Positions 16,248 to 25,190 of a stretch of DNA of 44,185 nucleotides are shown in pieces; the stretch's first letter is position 1; every line of letters starts with the position of its first letter. The notes under the pieces are model-generated. The model did no database searches and was not told the origin of the DNA. It saw only the letters and a program-made list of their open reading frames with translations. Origin of the DNA: Verrucomicrobiota bacterium (GTDB taxonomy: Bacteria > Verrucomicrobiota > Verrucomicrobiia > Chthoniobacterales > JAFAMB01); assembly GCA_019247695.1 (NCBI GenBank), contig JAFBAP010000162.1, positions 1 through 44,185 of the forward strand, given 5' to 3'. A program made the position numbers and the translations under genes.

Positions 16248-18749
16248 CTAACTGACGATGGTTTCCTGGTTGGCGACCGTGCTTTGGTGGCTCAGGAAGT
16301 TATCGGAGATGATCACGTGCAGCTCCCGCACCGAGCTCAGCAGGTCGTAAACTAACTCCCGGAGCTCAGCCAGTTCCGCGCGTCGGGCGACCCGGATCTC
16401 GGCCTCCGAACCCTGGGGAAAATAGCGATACCAATCGATCCCGCGGATGCGCTGGACCAGGTTCTCAATGAACTCGAGGGTGACCTGCGCCGCGCGGGAG
16501 GCTCGCGGCAAAGAGGCTTCCACCAGGCTGGCGCAACGTTCCAGGCAGAAGATTACTGACTTGGGCATCTCGCGGTTCTGCCAGATTAGTTCCTGCACGG
16601 GAGCCGGTTCGGAGCGCAACTGGTAAATGCGCCGGTAGGCGTCACGACACCCGATCAGGCGGAGAAACGCCGACAACTCGATCTCCACGGGGGGCAGGCC
16701 GCCCGAGCGCTCCGACCGTTCGGCCAGGGAGCGGACGATGCTGGTGCTTGCGTTGGCGGAAGCCACCGAGCGTTCCACGTACTGCCCGAGTTCGCAAAAA
16801 CGCCAGCCGTCATCCAGCAGCATCGACTGCTGTGCCGTGGCAAAAAACTGCGGGATCAGCCCGGTCACCGCTTCAGCGGAGCGACGGATGCTCCGCCGCG
16901 CCAGTTGCTCACTGGCCCGTTCGCGCCAACGGTTGCGATCCGAGAAAACGCGCAGAGCCACCAAAGGCGACCAAGCCTCAGGGCTGATCACTTCGCGCAG
17001 GGTTTCCGCGTTCATCAAGCTTATTCCGACCATCCCGCTGACCGAACCGGCATCGCGGGCGTCGAGCATCATCCGGTAACGTTCGGCCACGTTGCCGATG
17101 GTGCGCCGGCCGCGCCGCCCGGGGAGATCGAGCGGCGGCAGGAGCCGGTCCCAAACCGGACGGTAGAGTTTGCGTTCCGCCGAGGTCAGTTCCTCCATCT
17201 CGAGCGTTTCGATCACGGTGATGATCCTGGAGACGTCCAAGGCGCGCTCAAGGTAGCGGCCCATCCAGTAGAACGCTTCGGCTACACGGCTGGTTACCAG
17301 GCGGCTCGGCAATAGCTTTGACCGGTGAAACGCGCCGGGCCCCAGTTCGGTCGACGGTTCTTCCCGCAAAACCCACGTGTCCTTGCCGCCGCCGCCATGC
17401 TCACTTTCCGTGCGGCCGGACTCGCTCGCCGCCACCCGCGTCAGCGCGCCGTCAAAGACGTGGAAGCCGTTCGCAGTCTGGACACCGTAGATCAGGTGAT
17501 CCTGGCTCCGGCGAACCCGCCGCCCGTTCGCAAAACAGAGCGTCTCGACGGTGTCCATCAGCGGTTGCGCCACGTACAGGTGAGGGGCGCGCCGGACTTC
17601 CAGAAGCGTCGTCTCGTGCAGGCTGGGGGTCATGGTCTTCTCGCCGACCAGCGTCCGAACCTGGAACCGATCAAGGTTGTCCAGCACCATTTCCCGCTGG
17701 TCCAGGTCGCCCAGCCAATACGTCGACAGGGTGGGGAGGAGCGGCCACTCACCAAGGTAGTAGCGAATAATCGCGTTCGAGAAATGGAGGAAGCCCCGGT
17801 CGTCGGCCAACTGCGCCCCGACGCTGTTGATCATCGCCAGGTTGCCTTGCCGAAGGCAATTGACCAGACCGGCCACGCCCGCCCGGCTATCCACCCGAAA
17901 GACCAGCGGGTCCAGCCACGGGTCGGCCAGACGGCTGTAGATCACGTCAACGCGTTCCAGCCCGGAAACCGTTTTCAGAAAGAGGGCATCATTAAGCACC
18001 ACCAGGTCGTTACCCTGCACCAGGGGAATGCCCATGCGGCGCGCCAGGAAGCTGTGCTCGGAGTAGACGGCGCTGCCGGTACCGGGGGTAAGCAGCACGG
18101 CTGCAGGATCAGGCCGGGGCGCCACGCTTCGTAGCCGGATCAGGATCTGCGTCGGGACATCCGCGATGGACGCGACCGAGTAATCCTGAAAGAGTTCCGG
18201 GACAACTCGCGCGAGCAGGCGCCGGTTCTGGATCATGTAGGAAAGACCCGAGGGATGGCTGAAATAGTGGCTTTTGACGACCAGGCGGCCCTCCTGATCG
18301 CGCGCCAGACACAATCCGCTCAGGTGCAGGTAGGCGCCGTGGGTCGGCTTCAAGCCGGTCGCCGCGTGCTGGTAATGCGGGCTGCCGAGCACCAGCGGGA
18401 TCGGCAGCACGCCTTCGCGCAGAATTTCACGCGGCCCGTAGAGGTCCTGCAACAGCGCCTCAAACGCCCGCACCCGTTGTTGAAACCCGCGCACGATCAG
18501 GCCCCACTCCTCTTCGGTGAAGATCTGGGGCAGCAGGTCGCAGAACCACGTATTCTTAAGGCCGCTTCCGGGCACCTCAAACGTCATGCCCAGTTCGCGC
18601 ATCGTCGCGTCTAACCGGTCCTGGAGTTCCCGCAGGTTGGCGGCGGTGGGCACCCGCTCAAGGAGCAGTTGGTAAACCGCCCGCGGCTTGCCATCTACAC
18701 CCATCACCTCATTCCAACGTGAATGGTTTGCTACAGCTTTGCCGCCCAT
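16248..18749 (-). CDS. Circularly permuted ATP-grasp fused to alpha-E domain
   Basis: About 833 aa. The ATG at 18749 is chosen because it places HSRWNEVMGVDGKPRAVY at the N-terminus, the usual opening of this ATP-grasp group; the open frame starts 49 codons earlier, overlapping murJ. Residues about 1-465 are the circularly permuted ATP-grasp region (formerly DUF404/DUF407), with HPSGLSYMIQNRRLL and the VLLTPGTGSAVYSEHSFLARRMG segment. Residues about 485-815 are the all-helical alpha-E (DUF403) domain, starting SRVAEAFYWMGRYLERA. The two domains are often separate neighbouring genes; here they are one polypeptide. ATP-grasp enzymes join a carboxylate to an amine, so an amide-forming step is inferred, with the substrate unknown. 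Divergent from murJ across 129 bases. Confidence 0.93.
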   Translation of the reverse strand: MGGKAVANHSRWNEVMGVDGKPRAVYQLLLERVPTAANLRELQDRLDATMRELGMTFEVPGSGLKNTWFCDLLPQIFTEEEWGLIVRGFQQRVRAFEALLQDLYGPREILREGVLPIPLVLGSPHYQHAATGLKPTHGAYLHLSGLCLARDQEGRLVVKSHYFSHPSGLSYMIQNRRLLARVVPELFQDYSVASIADVPTQILIRLRSVAPRPDPAAVLLTPGTGSAVYSEHSFLARRMGIPLVQGNDLVVLNDALFLKTVSGLERVDVIYSRLADPWLDPLVFRVDSRAGVAGLVNCLRQGNLAMINSVGAQLADDRGFLHFSNAIIRYYLGEWPLLPTLSTYWLGDLDQREMVLDNLDRFQVRTLVGEKTMTPSLHETTLLEVRRAPHLYVAQPLMDTVETLCFANGRRVRRSQDHLIYGVQTANGFHVFDGALTRVAASESGRTESEHGGGGKDTWVLREEPSTELGPGAFHRSKLLPSRLVTSRVAEAFYWMGRYLERALDVSRIITVIETLEMEELTSAERKLYRPVWDRLLPPLDLPGRRGRRTIGNVAERYRMMLDARDAGSVSGMVGISLMNAETLREVISPEAWSPLVALRVFSDRNRWRERASEQLARRSIRRSAEAVTGLIPQFFATAQQSMLLDDGWRFCELGQYVERSVASANASTSIVRSLAERSERSGGLPPVEIELSAFLRLIGCRDAYRRIYQLRSEPAPVQELIWQNREMPKSVIFCLERCASLVEASLPRASRAAQVTLEFIENLVQRIRGIDWYRYFPQGSEAEIRVARRAELAELRELVYDLLSSVRELHVIISDNFLSHQSTVANQETIVS

Positions 18750-18878
18750 TGAACCAGAGGGACCTAACGGGACCGGGCCTTGGATGCAAGTCCGGAGTTG
18801 CTTGTTCGGTTGCGGCCGGGTGGGCACGGTCCCTGAGAAATAGTTGATCCGGGGGCCTGTTACCGTTATCAGCTTCCG

Positions 18879-20483
18879 ATGGCAGTGGCGATGCAAGAGC
18901 GCCAGTCCGCGACCAAGGCGGCCGGCGTCGTGAGTTTGGCGGTGATGTTAAGCCGGGTGCTTGGGTTGTTGCGGGACCTCCTCTTCGCCGCCCTGTTCGG
19001 AGCGGGCCGCAACATGGACGCGTTCATCATCGCGTTTCGTGCGCCCAACCTCCTGCGGGACCTGTTTGCCGAGGGCGCCCTGTCGACGGCCTTTGTCACT
19101 ACCTTTTCACGCAAGATTGCCACTCAAGGCGACCCCTCCGCCTGGCGTCTGGCGGGCAAAATGGCCACGCTCACCGTCGTTTTCATGAGCCTTATTTCAC
19201 TCGCCGGGGTGGTTTTTGCCGACCCGTTGATCGGGGTGTTGGCGCCCGGTTTTGATCCGGCCAAGCGCGCGCTTACGGTCCTGTTGGCCCAGATCATGTA
19301 CCCCTTCATCCTGCTCGTGTCGCTCGCCGCTCTGGTCATGGGCATGCTCAATGCCAAGAATCGTTTCGCCGTGCCGGCCCTGGCCTCCAGTTTCTTCAAC
19401 CTCGGCTCTATCATCGGCGGGATCAGCCTCGGGTACGCGCTGGATCCCCATTTCGGGAATCGTGCCCTGGTCGGCCTGGCAATCGGCACACTCATCGGCG
19501 GCCTGCTGCAGCTCGCGGTTCAGCTGCCCTCCCTCAAGCAGGTCGGGTTCAGCTTCAAACCGGATTTCCGGTGGCGTGATCCCGGCGTCGGCGAGGTGCT
19601 TGCGCTGATGGCGCCCGCCGTCATTTCCAGCAGCGCCGTCCAGGTGAACGTCATGATCAACGGCATGTTCGCTTCCCAGCTCGGTGACGGGCCGGTGAGC
19701 TGGTTGAACAATGCGTTCCGCCTGGTCCAGTTGCCGATCGGGGTGTTCGGCGTCGCGATCGCCACCGTTACGCTGCCCATGGTTTCGCGCAGCGCCGCCC
19801 TGAAGGACAGTGGGGCGTTCCGGGCCACCCTGGCGCGGGCGTTGCGTCTGGCATTCTTTCTGACCATCCCGAGCACCGTCGGTCTCATCGTGCTTGCCCA
19901 TCCGATCATCCGGCTCCTGTATGAGCGTGGCCGGTTCCTGCCCCACGATACGTTTGAGACGGCATCGGTGCTCCAGTTCTACACGGTCGGACTCGTCGCC
20001 TATTCCGGCATCAAGGTGCTGGCGCCCGCCTTCTACGCCATCAACCAGCGCAATACGCCGATGTTTGTCAGCTTTCTGTCCATTGGTGCAAACCTGCTCC
20101 TGAACTGGACTTTCACGTTTCGACTCGGGTTCGGCGAGCGCGGCCTCGCCCTTTCCACCGGGTTGGTCGCCGTCACGAATTTTGTGATCTATTACCTGAT
20201 GATGCGGGCTCATGCGCGCAGCCTCGAGACGGCCCGCCTGTTCCAGAACGTCGTTCGGGTGACCACTGCCGCCCTCGGCATGGGTGCGGTTTGCTGGCTG
20301 GGCAACCGCTGCCTGATCTCGGTCGCGCAGGGTAGAATCCTGCAGCTCGGTGCGCTGGCTCTGGTCGTCGCCTCCGGGGTGGCCGTCTTCCTGGGCTTGA
20401 CCTTCCTGTTTCGGATCGAGGAAATGCACGACATCGTCGCCCTGCTGCGACGCCGCTGGCCCCGCCGGTTACAACGGGCGTAG
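18879..20483 (+). CDS. murJ: Lipid II flippase MurJ
   Basis: 534 aa, close to the usual length. Integral membrane protein of the MviN/MurJ group (MOP superfamily) that moves lipid II across the inner membrane for peptidoglycan synthesis. Seen: VVSLAVMLSRVLGLLRDLLFAALFG at the first helix, with the conserved Arg residues; FRAPNLLRDLFAEGALSTAFV, the family signature; and later RLLYERGRF and VLAPAFYAINQRNTP. About 14 hydrophobic segments can be counted. ATG 18879 or 18891 could be the start. It shares its upstream region with the ATP-grasp gene, transcribed away from it. Confidence 0.95.
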   Translation: MAVAMQERQSATKAAGVVSLAVMLSRVLGLLRDLLFAALFGAGRNMDAFIIAFRAPNLLRDLFAEGALSTAFVTTFSRKIATQGDPSAWRLAGKMATLTVVFMSLISLAGVVFADPLIGVLAPGFDPAKRALTVLLAQIMYPFILLVSLAALVMGMLNAKNRFAVPALASSFFNLGSIIGGISLGYALDPHFGNRALVGLAIGTLIGGLLQLAVQLPSLKQVGFSFKPDFRWRDPGVGEVLALMAPAVISSSAVQVNVMINGMFASQLGDGPVSWLNNAFRLVQLPIGVFGVAIATVTLPMVSRSAALKDSGAFRATLARALRLAFFLTIPSTVGLIVLAHPIIRLLYERGRFLPHDTFETASVLQFYTVGLVAYSGIKVLAPAFYAINQRNTPMFVSFLSIGANLLLNWTFTFRLGFGERGLALSTGLVAVTNFVIYYLMMRAHARSLETARLFQNVVRVTTAALGMGAVCWLGNRCLISVAQGRILQLGALALVVASGVAVFLGLTFLFRIEEMHDIVALLRRRWPRRLQRA

Positions 20484-20820
20484 CGCCCTGCGCGAGTCCC
20501 GGCACCACCCCTCGATGGGCGACCAAAGGCGGTACCCGGTTCACCCCGGGCGTGACCATCGGCGCGGTGGCCGCACTCGCTATGCGGATGAGATTGAAAT
20601 GCGCCCAGGCCGGGGTCCCGGAACGCATCGACGCCAGCTGGAAAATAAATGTTCCGGCCGCCCCCGGCCTTTGGGCGCGCTCCGCTAAAAACTCCTGAAA
20701 ACTCCTGGATTGGGCTGAGGCCCCACATAGATTCCGTCCGGAGCATCGAACCATGGATTGGCTCAGACACGAAAGTCATCCACGTGTGGTGCCCTAATTT
20801 CGCATCAGCTGAACGGCCCT
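20484..20820. other. Intergenic stretch without recognisable gene
   Basis: 337 bases between murJ and treS. Only a short direct repeat (AAAACTCCTG twice, about 20686-20706) was noticed. No convincing terminator, tRNA, riboswitch or repeat module was recognised. The treS frame runs open back to 20758, so the last 60 bases could encode an N-terminal extension. Confidence 0.5.
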
Positions 20821-23800
20821 ATGCAGATCCAAGCAATAGCAACACAAACCCCGGAAGTCACCAAGCCGGCCGCCCCACTGTGGTACAAGGAAGCCCTCAT
20901 TTACCAGATCCACGTCAAAACGTTTGCCGACAGCAACAATGATGGGATCGGAGATTTTCAGGGACTTCACAGCAAGCTCGATTACCTGAAGAATCTTGGT
21001 ATCACGGCCATCTGGGTGATGCCGTTCTATCCTTCGCCGCTCAAAGATGATGGCTACGACATCTCCGACTATTTCAGCGTCAACCCGTCCTACGGTACGG
21101 TGGACGATTTCAAAGCGTTCCTGGACGCGGCGCATGCGACGGACCTGAAGGTAATCACCGAACTGGTCCTCAACCACACGAGTGATCAGCATGCCTGGTT
21201 CCAGAAATCCCGGCGGGCCGCGCCCGGTGACCATTGGCGCGATTTTTACGTCTGGTCGGAGAATCCGGACCGGTACAAAGAGGCGCGCATCATTTTCAAA
21301 GACACGGAAATTTCCAACTGGACCTACGACCCGGTCGCCAAGGCTTATTTCTGGCACCGCTTTTACTCGCACCAGCCCGACCTGAACTACGACAACCCGG
21401 TTGTCCGGACCGAGATGCTGAAGGTCGTCGATTTCTGGCTGGAAATGGGCGTCGACGGTTTGCGGCTGGACGCGGTTCCGTACCTCTTCGAGCGGGAACA
21501 TACCAGCTGCGAAAACCTGGTGGAAACGCACGAGTACCTGCGCCAGCTCCGGACCTACATCGATTCGAAGTACGAAAACCGTATGCTGCTGGCGGAAGCC
21601 AACCAGTGGCCGGATGATGCCGTGGCCTATTTCGGACGCGGGGATGAGTGCAACATGGCTTTCCATTTTCCGATCATGCCGCGCATCTACATGTCGCTGC
21701 ACATGGAAGACCGGTACCCGATCGTGGACATCCTGGATCAGACGCCGAAAATCCCGGACAACTGTCAGTGGGCCATGTTCCTGCGGAACCACGATGAGCT
21801 GACCCTGGAGATGGTCACTGAAGAGGAACGCGACTACATGTACCGCGTTTACGCAAGGGACCCGCGGGCCCGGATCAATCTCGGGATCCGCCGCCGGCTT
21901 GCGCCCTTGCTCGGAAACAACCGTCGCAAACTCGAACTGATCCACGCCATCCTCCTTTCGATGCCCGGAAGCCCGATCCTGTATTACGGCGACGAGATCG
22001 GGATGGGGGACAACATTTACCTCGGCGACCGTAACGGGGTGCGCACGCCGATGCAGTGGAGCGCCGACAAAAACGCCGGGTTCTCACGCGCCAACCCGCA
22101 CTCCCTTTACCTGCCGGTCAACATCGACCCCGAATTCCATTACGAGGCCGTCAACGTTGAGGTTCAGGAAACCAACCTTTCCTCACTCCTCTGGTGGATG
22201 CGCCGCATCATCTCGATCCGAAAGCGGTTTCCGGCGTTCGGGCATGGCGACTTTCAGATGTTGGCGCCGGCCAACTACAAGGTGTTGGCGTTTACCCGCA
22301 CCTATGAAAGCCAGACCGTCCTGGTTGTCATCAACCTGTCGCGCTTTTCCCAATCCGTGGAGCTCGACCTCCATCAATGGGCCGGGTGGACCCCTGAGGA
22401 CACGTTCGGACACGGGCGTTTCCCGGTCATCCGCGACACCCTCTACCCGATCACGCTCGGGCCCAACACCTTTTTCTGGTTGGTCCTGACCCCGCCGGCA
22501 ACCCAGGTCGCCGACAAGGAATGGCTGGTGCCCACCATCGGTTACCGCGGCCAGCCTGACTGGTGGGTCACGCCGGCCGGCCAAAGGTATATTGAAACCG
22601 ATCTGACCCGGTACATTCGCGGGACCCGCTGGTTCCGGAGCAAGAGCCGCCAGATTCTCAACAGCGCGCTCGTCGACGTGGTGCAGATATCCGAACAGAA
22701 CCGGACGCAGTTGCTTCTGATCGCCATCAATTATTCGGAAGGGGCGCGCGACCTCTACGCGTTGCCGACTAAACTGGTCTCCGGAGAAGAGGCGCGTAAG
22801 GTTCAGGTGGAATACCCGATCGCCGTCATGGCCAGACTGGGCTCCGAAAATGACCTGCTCGTCGATGCCATCGCCGCCCCGAGTTTCCACCGGGAATTGC
22901 TCGACCTGGTAGCGCTTACCACGTCCTTGAAATGCCGCTCCGGCCGGCTGGTGCCTACCGCCTCGCAGCGGCTGCGGGCGCTGCTCGACGAATCGCCCGT
23001 TCAAACTTCCCGCACCTTGAGGGTAGAACAGAGTAATAGTTCTATCATCTACGACGACAAAATCTACCTCAAGCTGTTCCGCAAATTGGACGAGGGCCTC
23101 AACCCGGACCTGGAGGTAACTAAACAACTCACCGAGAAGTGCGGGTTCGAGCACGTCCCGCCCTACCTCGGCGACTTGCAGTACGTCGCCTCGGGCCAGG
23201 AACCGGCAGCCCTGGTCATGCTTCAGAAGTTCACGCCCAACGAACAGGATGGGTGGTCCCATACGTTGGAAGCGGTGAACCGGTACTTCGAGCGGGTCCT
23301 GGGCGAACCGACTTTGCCGCCGCCGCCGGCCTTGGGAATCTGGGACCAGATTCCGACTGAACAGCTCCATGTTCTGGAAGGCGTTTACCTTGAAACGGTG
23401 CGGCTCTTGGGACAACGCACGGCCGAAATGCACCTCGCCCTCGCTTCCGATACCGAGTCGCCGGAATTCAGGCCGGAGCCGTTCACCCTTCAGCACCAGC
23501 GTTCAGTGTTTCAGTCGATTCGGAGCGAGACGAAACACACGATGACGATGCTTGGACGTGCGCTGCCCGGTTTGGACGAGCATGCCCGCCAGCTCGCGGA
23601 CCTGGTGCTCACCCGCTCGGCGGACCTGGCCGGTTTTCACGACTACCTGCTGCAGCAGGAGCCGATCGAGATCTACAAAATCCGCATCCATGGGGATTAC
23701 CACTTGGGCCAGGTGCTCTACACCGGCAAAGACTTCATCATGCTGGATTTCGAAGGCGAACCGGCTCGAACCCTGGGTGAGCGCCGGTTGAAACGGTCAG

Positions 23801-24186
23801 GCTTGATCGACGTCGCGGGAATGCTGCGTTCGTTCCATTACGCGGCGCATTATGGCCTCGTCGAGTCGCGCACGATCCGCCCCAACGACCGCGGGATTTT
23901 GGAAGGTTACGCCGACCTGTGGTCCGCCCGGGCCGGCCAGGTCTTCCTGGGCGCCTACCTCGATCGGGCGGGTGACGCGGTCTTTGTGCCCGGAGACCGT
24001 GCCGATTTGAAAGCTCTGCTGCGCAGCTATCTCGCTCTTAAGGCGATGTACGAGCTGCGTTACGAGTTGAATAACCGGCCGAAATGGGTAGCCATTCCGC
24101 TCCGGGGCCTGCTTAACGTCCTCGAAGAAAGCGCCGGGACCGTGCCCCCGGCCGCACCGGTCGGCGAACCCGTTTCGCAGACCTGA
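20821..24186 (+). CDS. treS: Trehalose synthase / maltokinase fusion (TreS-Mak)
   Basis: About 1121 aa. Residues 1-560 are a GH13 trehalose synthase: YQIHVKTFADSNNDGIGDF, the catalytic nucleophile Asp in DGLRLDAV (about 217), the acid Glu in LLAEANQ (about 259) and Asp in LRNHDE (about 325). It interconverts trehalose and maltose. Residues from about 590 to the end are a maltokinase of the aminoglycoside-phosphotransferase fold, with IHGDYHLGQVL and MLDFEGEP near residue 955 as catalytic and metal motifs; it phosphorylates maltose to maltose-1-phosphate. Together they feed GlgE-type alpha-glucan synthesis, but GlgE is not in the window. ATG 20821 is chosen over the upstream in-frame 20758 because WYKEALIYQ then lies at the normal distance. 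Cytosolic. Confidence 0.94.
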   Translation: MQIQAIATQTPEVTKPAAPLWYKEALIYQIHVKTFADSNNDGIGDFQGLHSKLDYLKNLGITAIWVMPFYPSPLKDDGYDISDYFSVNPSYGTVDDFKAFLDAAHATDLKVITELVLNHTSDQHAWFQKSRRAAPGDHWRDFYVWSENPDRYKEARIIFKDTEISNWTYDPVAKAYFWHRFYSHQPDLNYDNPVVRTEMLKVVDFWLEMGVDGLRLDAVPYLFEREHTSCENLVETHEYLRQLRTYIDSKYENRMLLAEANQWPDDAVAYFGRGDECNMAFHFPIMPRIYMSLHMEDRYPIVDILDQTPKIPDNCQWAMFLRNHDELTLEMVTEEERDYMYRVYARDPRARINLGIRRRLAPLLGNNRRKLELIHAILLSMPGSPILYYGDEIGMGDNIYLGDRNGVRTPMQWSADKNAGFSRANPHSLYLPVNIDPEFHYEAVNVEVQETNLSSLLWWMRRIISIRKRFPAFGHGDFQMLAPANYKVLAFTRTYESQTVLVVINLSRFSQSVELDLHQWAGWTPEDTFGHGRFPVIRDTLYPITLGPNTFFWLVLTPPATQVADKEWLVPTIGYRGQPDWWVTPAGQRYIETDLTRYIRGTRWFRSKSRQILNSALVDVVQISEQNRTQLLLIAINYSEGARDLYALPTKLVSGEEARKVQVEYPIAVMARLGSENDLLVDAIAAPSFHRELLDLVALTTSLKCRSGRLVPTASQRLRALLDESPVQTSRTLRVEQSNSSIIYDDKIYLKLFRKLDEGLNPDLEVTKQLTEKCGFEHVPPYLGDLQYVASGQEPAALVMLQKFTPNEQDGWSHTLEAVNRYFERVLGEPTLPPPPALGIWDQIPTEQLHVLEGVYLETVRLLGQRTAEMHLALASDTESPEFRPEPFTLQHQRSVFQSIRSETKHTMTMLGRALPGLDEHARQLADLVLTRSADLAGFHDYLLQQEPIEIYKIRIHGDYHLGQVLYTGKDFIMLDFEGEPARTLGERRLKRSGLIDVAGMLRSFHYAAHYGLVESRTIRPNDRGILEGYADLWSARAGQVFLGAYLDRAGDAVFVPGDRADLKALLRSYLALKAMYELRYELNNRPKWVAIPLRGLLNVLEESAGTVPPAAPVGEPVSQT

Positions 24187-24213
24187 ACCGGCTGCCTGCA
24201 GAGCCCTCACTGA

Positions 24214-24281
24214 GGCCGGGCCGCTTGCCCCGGCCAAACGATGGAGGAGCGAGCGGGCGCCGCCCCCTGCCGGCGGCCCGC
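24214..24281 (+). terminator. Two GC-rich hairpins after treS-mak
   Basis: A stem GGCCGGG/CCCGGCC (24214-24220 with 24229-24235) is followed by a longer one, GCGGGCGCCGCC with GGCGGCCCGC (24253-24281). Neither has a U-tract, so intrinsic termination is doubtful; they may be Rho-independent in name only or may shape the panC leader. Confidence 0.3.
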
Positions 24282-24337
24282 TTGCTTCCATGCAGGATTT
24301 GCGCCCCCGTGGTTCCTGCGCATGTTTGGCTGGTCCA

Positions 24338-25186
24338 GTGCGCCTCATCAATTCTCCCGCTGACCTTCAGCACCTTGTCCGCGGTCTGCCGCGTCCGCTT
24401 GCGTTCGTGCCCACAATGGGCGCTCTTCATGACGGTCACCTTGCCCTAATTACCCGCGCAAAAGAAGTTGCGGCCGGCCGAGGTACGACGATCGTAAGCA
24501 TCTTCGTCAATCCTATCCAGTTCGCGCCTGACGAGGATTTCCAACGTTATCCCAGACCCTTCGAGCAAGACTGGGAAAAGTTAGTCCGGATCGGGTGCGA
24601 CCTGGTGTTCGCGCCTCCGGCCGACGCCATGTATCGGCCGAATGCGTCCGTCTCCATCCATGAAACTTCCTTGAGCCGGACCATGTGCGGCGCATCCCGG
24701 CCGGGACATTTTGACGGGGTCTGCACCGTGGTCACCAAACTGTTCCACCTTGTCCAGCCGGATTTCGCCGTCTTCGGTCAGAAGGATTTTCAGCAGCTCG
24801 CCATCATCCGCCGCCTCGTGCGAGACCTTGATTTTCCGGTCCGGATCATCAGCCTGCCCACCGTGCGCGAGGCGGATGGTCTGGCCATGAGCTCCCGCAA
24901 CGCCTACCTCTCCCCGGAAGAACGTGCCCAGGCGCCGAGCCTGCATCAGGTCCTCGAGGCTGCCGCGGCCCGGGTTCGAGAGAAAACGGTTCTCAGCCCG
25001 GATCAGCTCATTAAATGGATGCGCACGGCCTTGGAAACCGCAGCACCCCTCGCCAAAATCGATTATATCGCCGTTGCCGACCCCGCAACGCTCGAGCCCA
25101 GGCAGGACCTCGACGGCCCCCTCGTTCTGGCCCTGGCCGTTTACCTCGGCCGAACCCGCCTGATCGACAATACCCTGCTGGAGTGA
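24338..25186 (+). CDS. panC: Pantothenate synthetase PanC
   Basis: About 282 aa from GTG 24338, where RLINSPADLQHLV matches the usual N-terminus; an ATG at 24290 would add 16 unusual residues. ATP-dependent joining of pantoate and beta-alanine, the last step to pantothenate, in the cytosol. Motifs: FVPTMGALHDGH (ATP-binding HxGH-type site), SIFVNPIQF, FGQKDFQQL and SSRNAYLSPEER (KMSKS-like loop region). The stop lies four bases before nadB, so the two cofactor genes form a tight pair. Confidence 0.95.
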   Translation: MRLINSPADLQHLVRGLPRPLAFVPTMGALHDGHLALITRAKEVAAGRGTTIVSIFVNPIQFAPDEDFQRYPRPFEQDWEKLVRIGCDLVFAPPADAMYRPNASVSIHETSLSRTMCGASRPGHFDGVCTVVTKLFHLVQPDFAVFGQKDFQQLAIIRRLVRDLDFPVRIISLPTVREADGLAMSSRNAYLSPEERAQAPSLHQVLEAAAARVREKTVLSPDQLIKWMRTALETAAPLAKIDYIAVADPATLEPRQDLDGPLVLALAVYLGRTRLIDNTLLE

Positions 25187-25190
25187 ATCA

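Noticed and set aside
19197-20429. Long antisense frames, for example opposite murJ, treS and gspD
   Set aside because: They mirror well-recognised genes in the other strand and have compositions typical of high-GC shadow frames.
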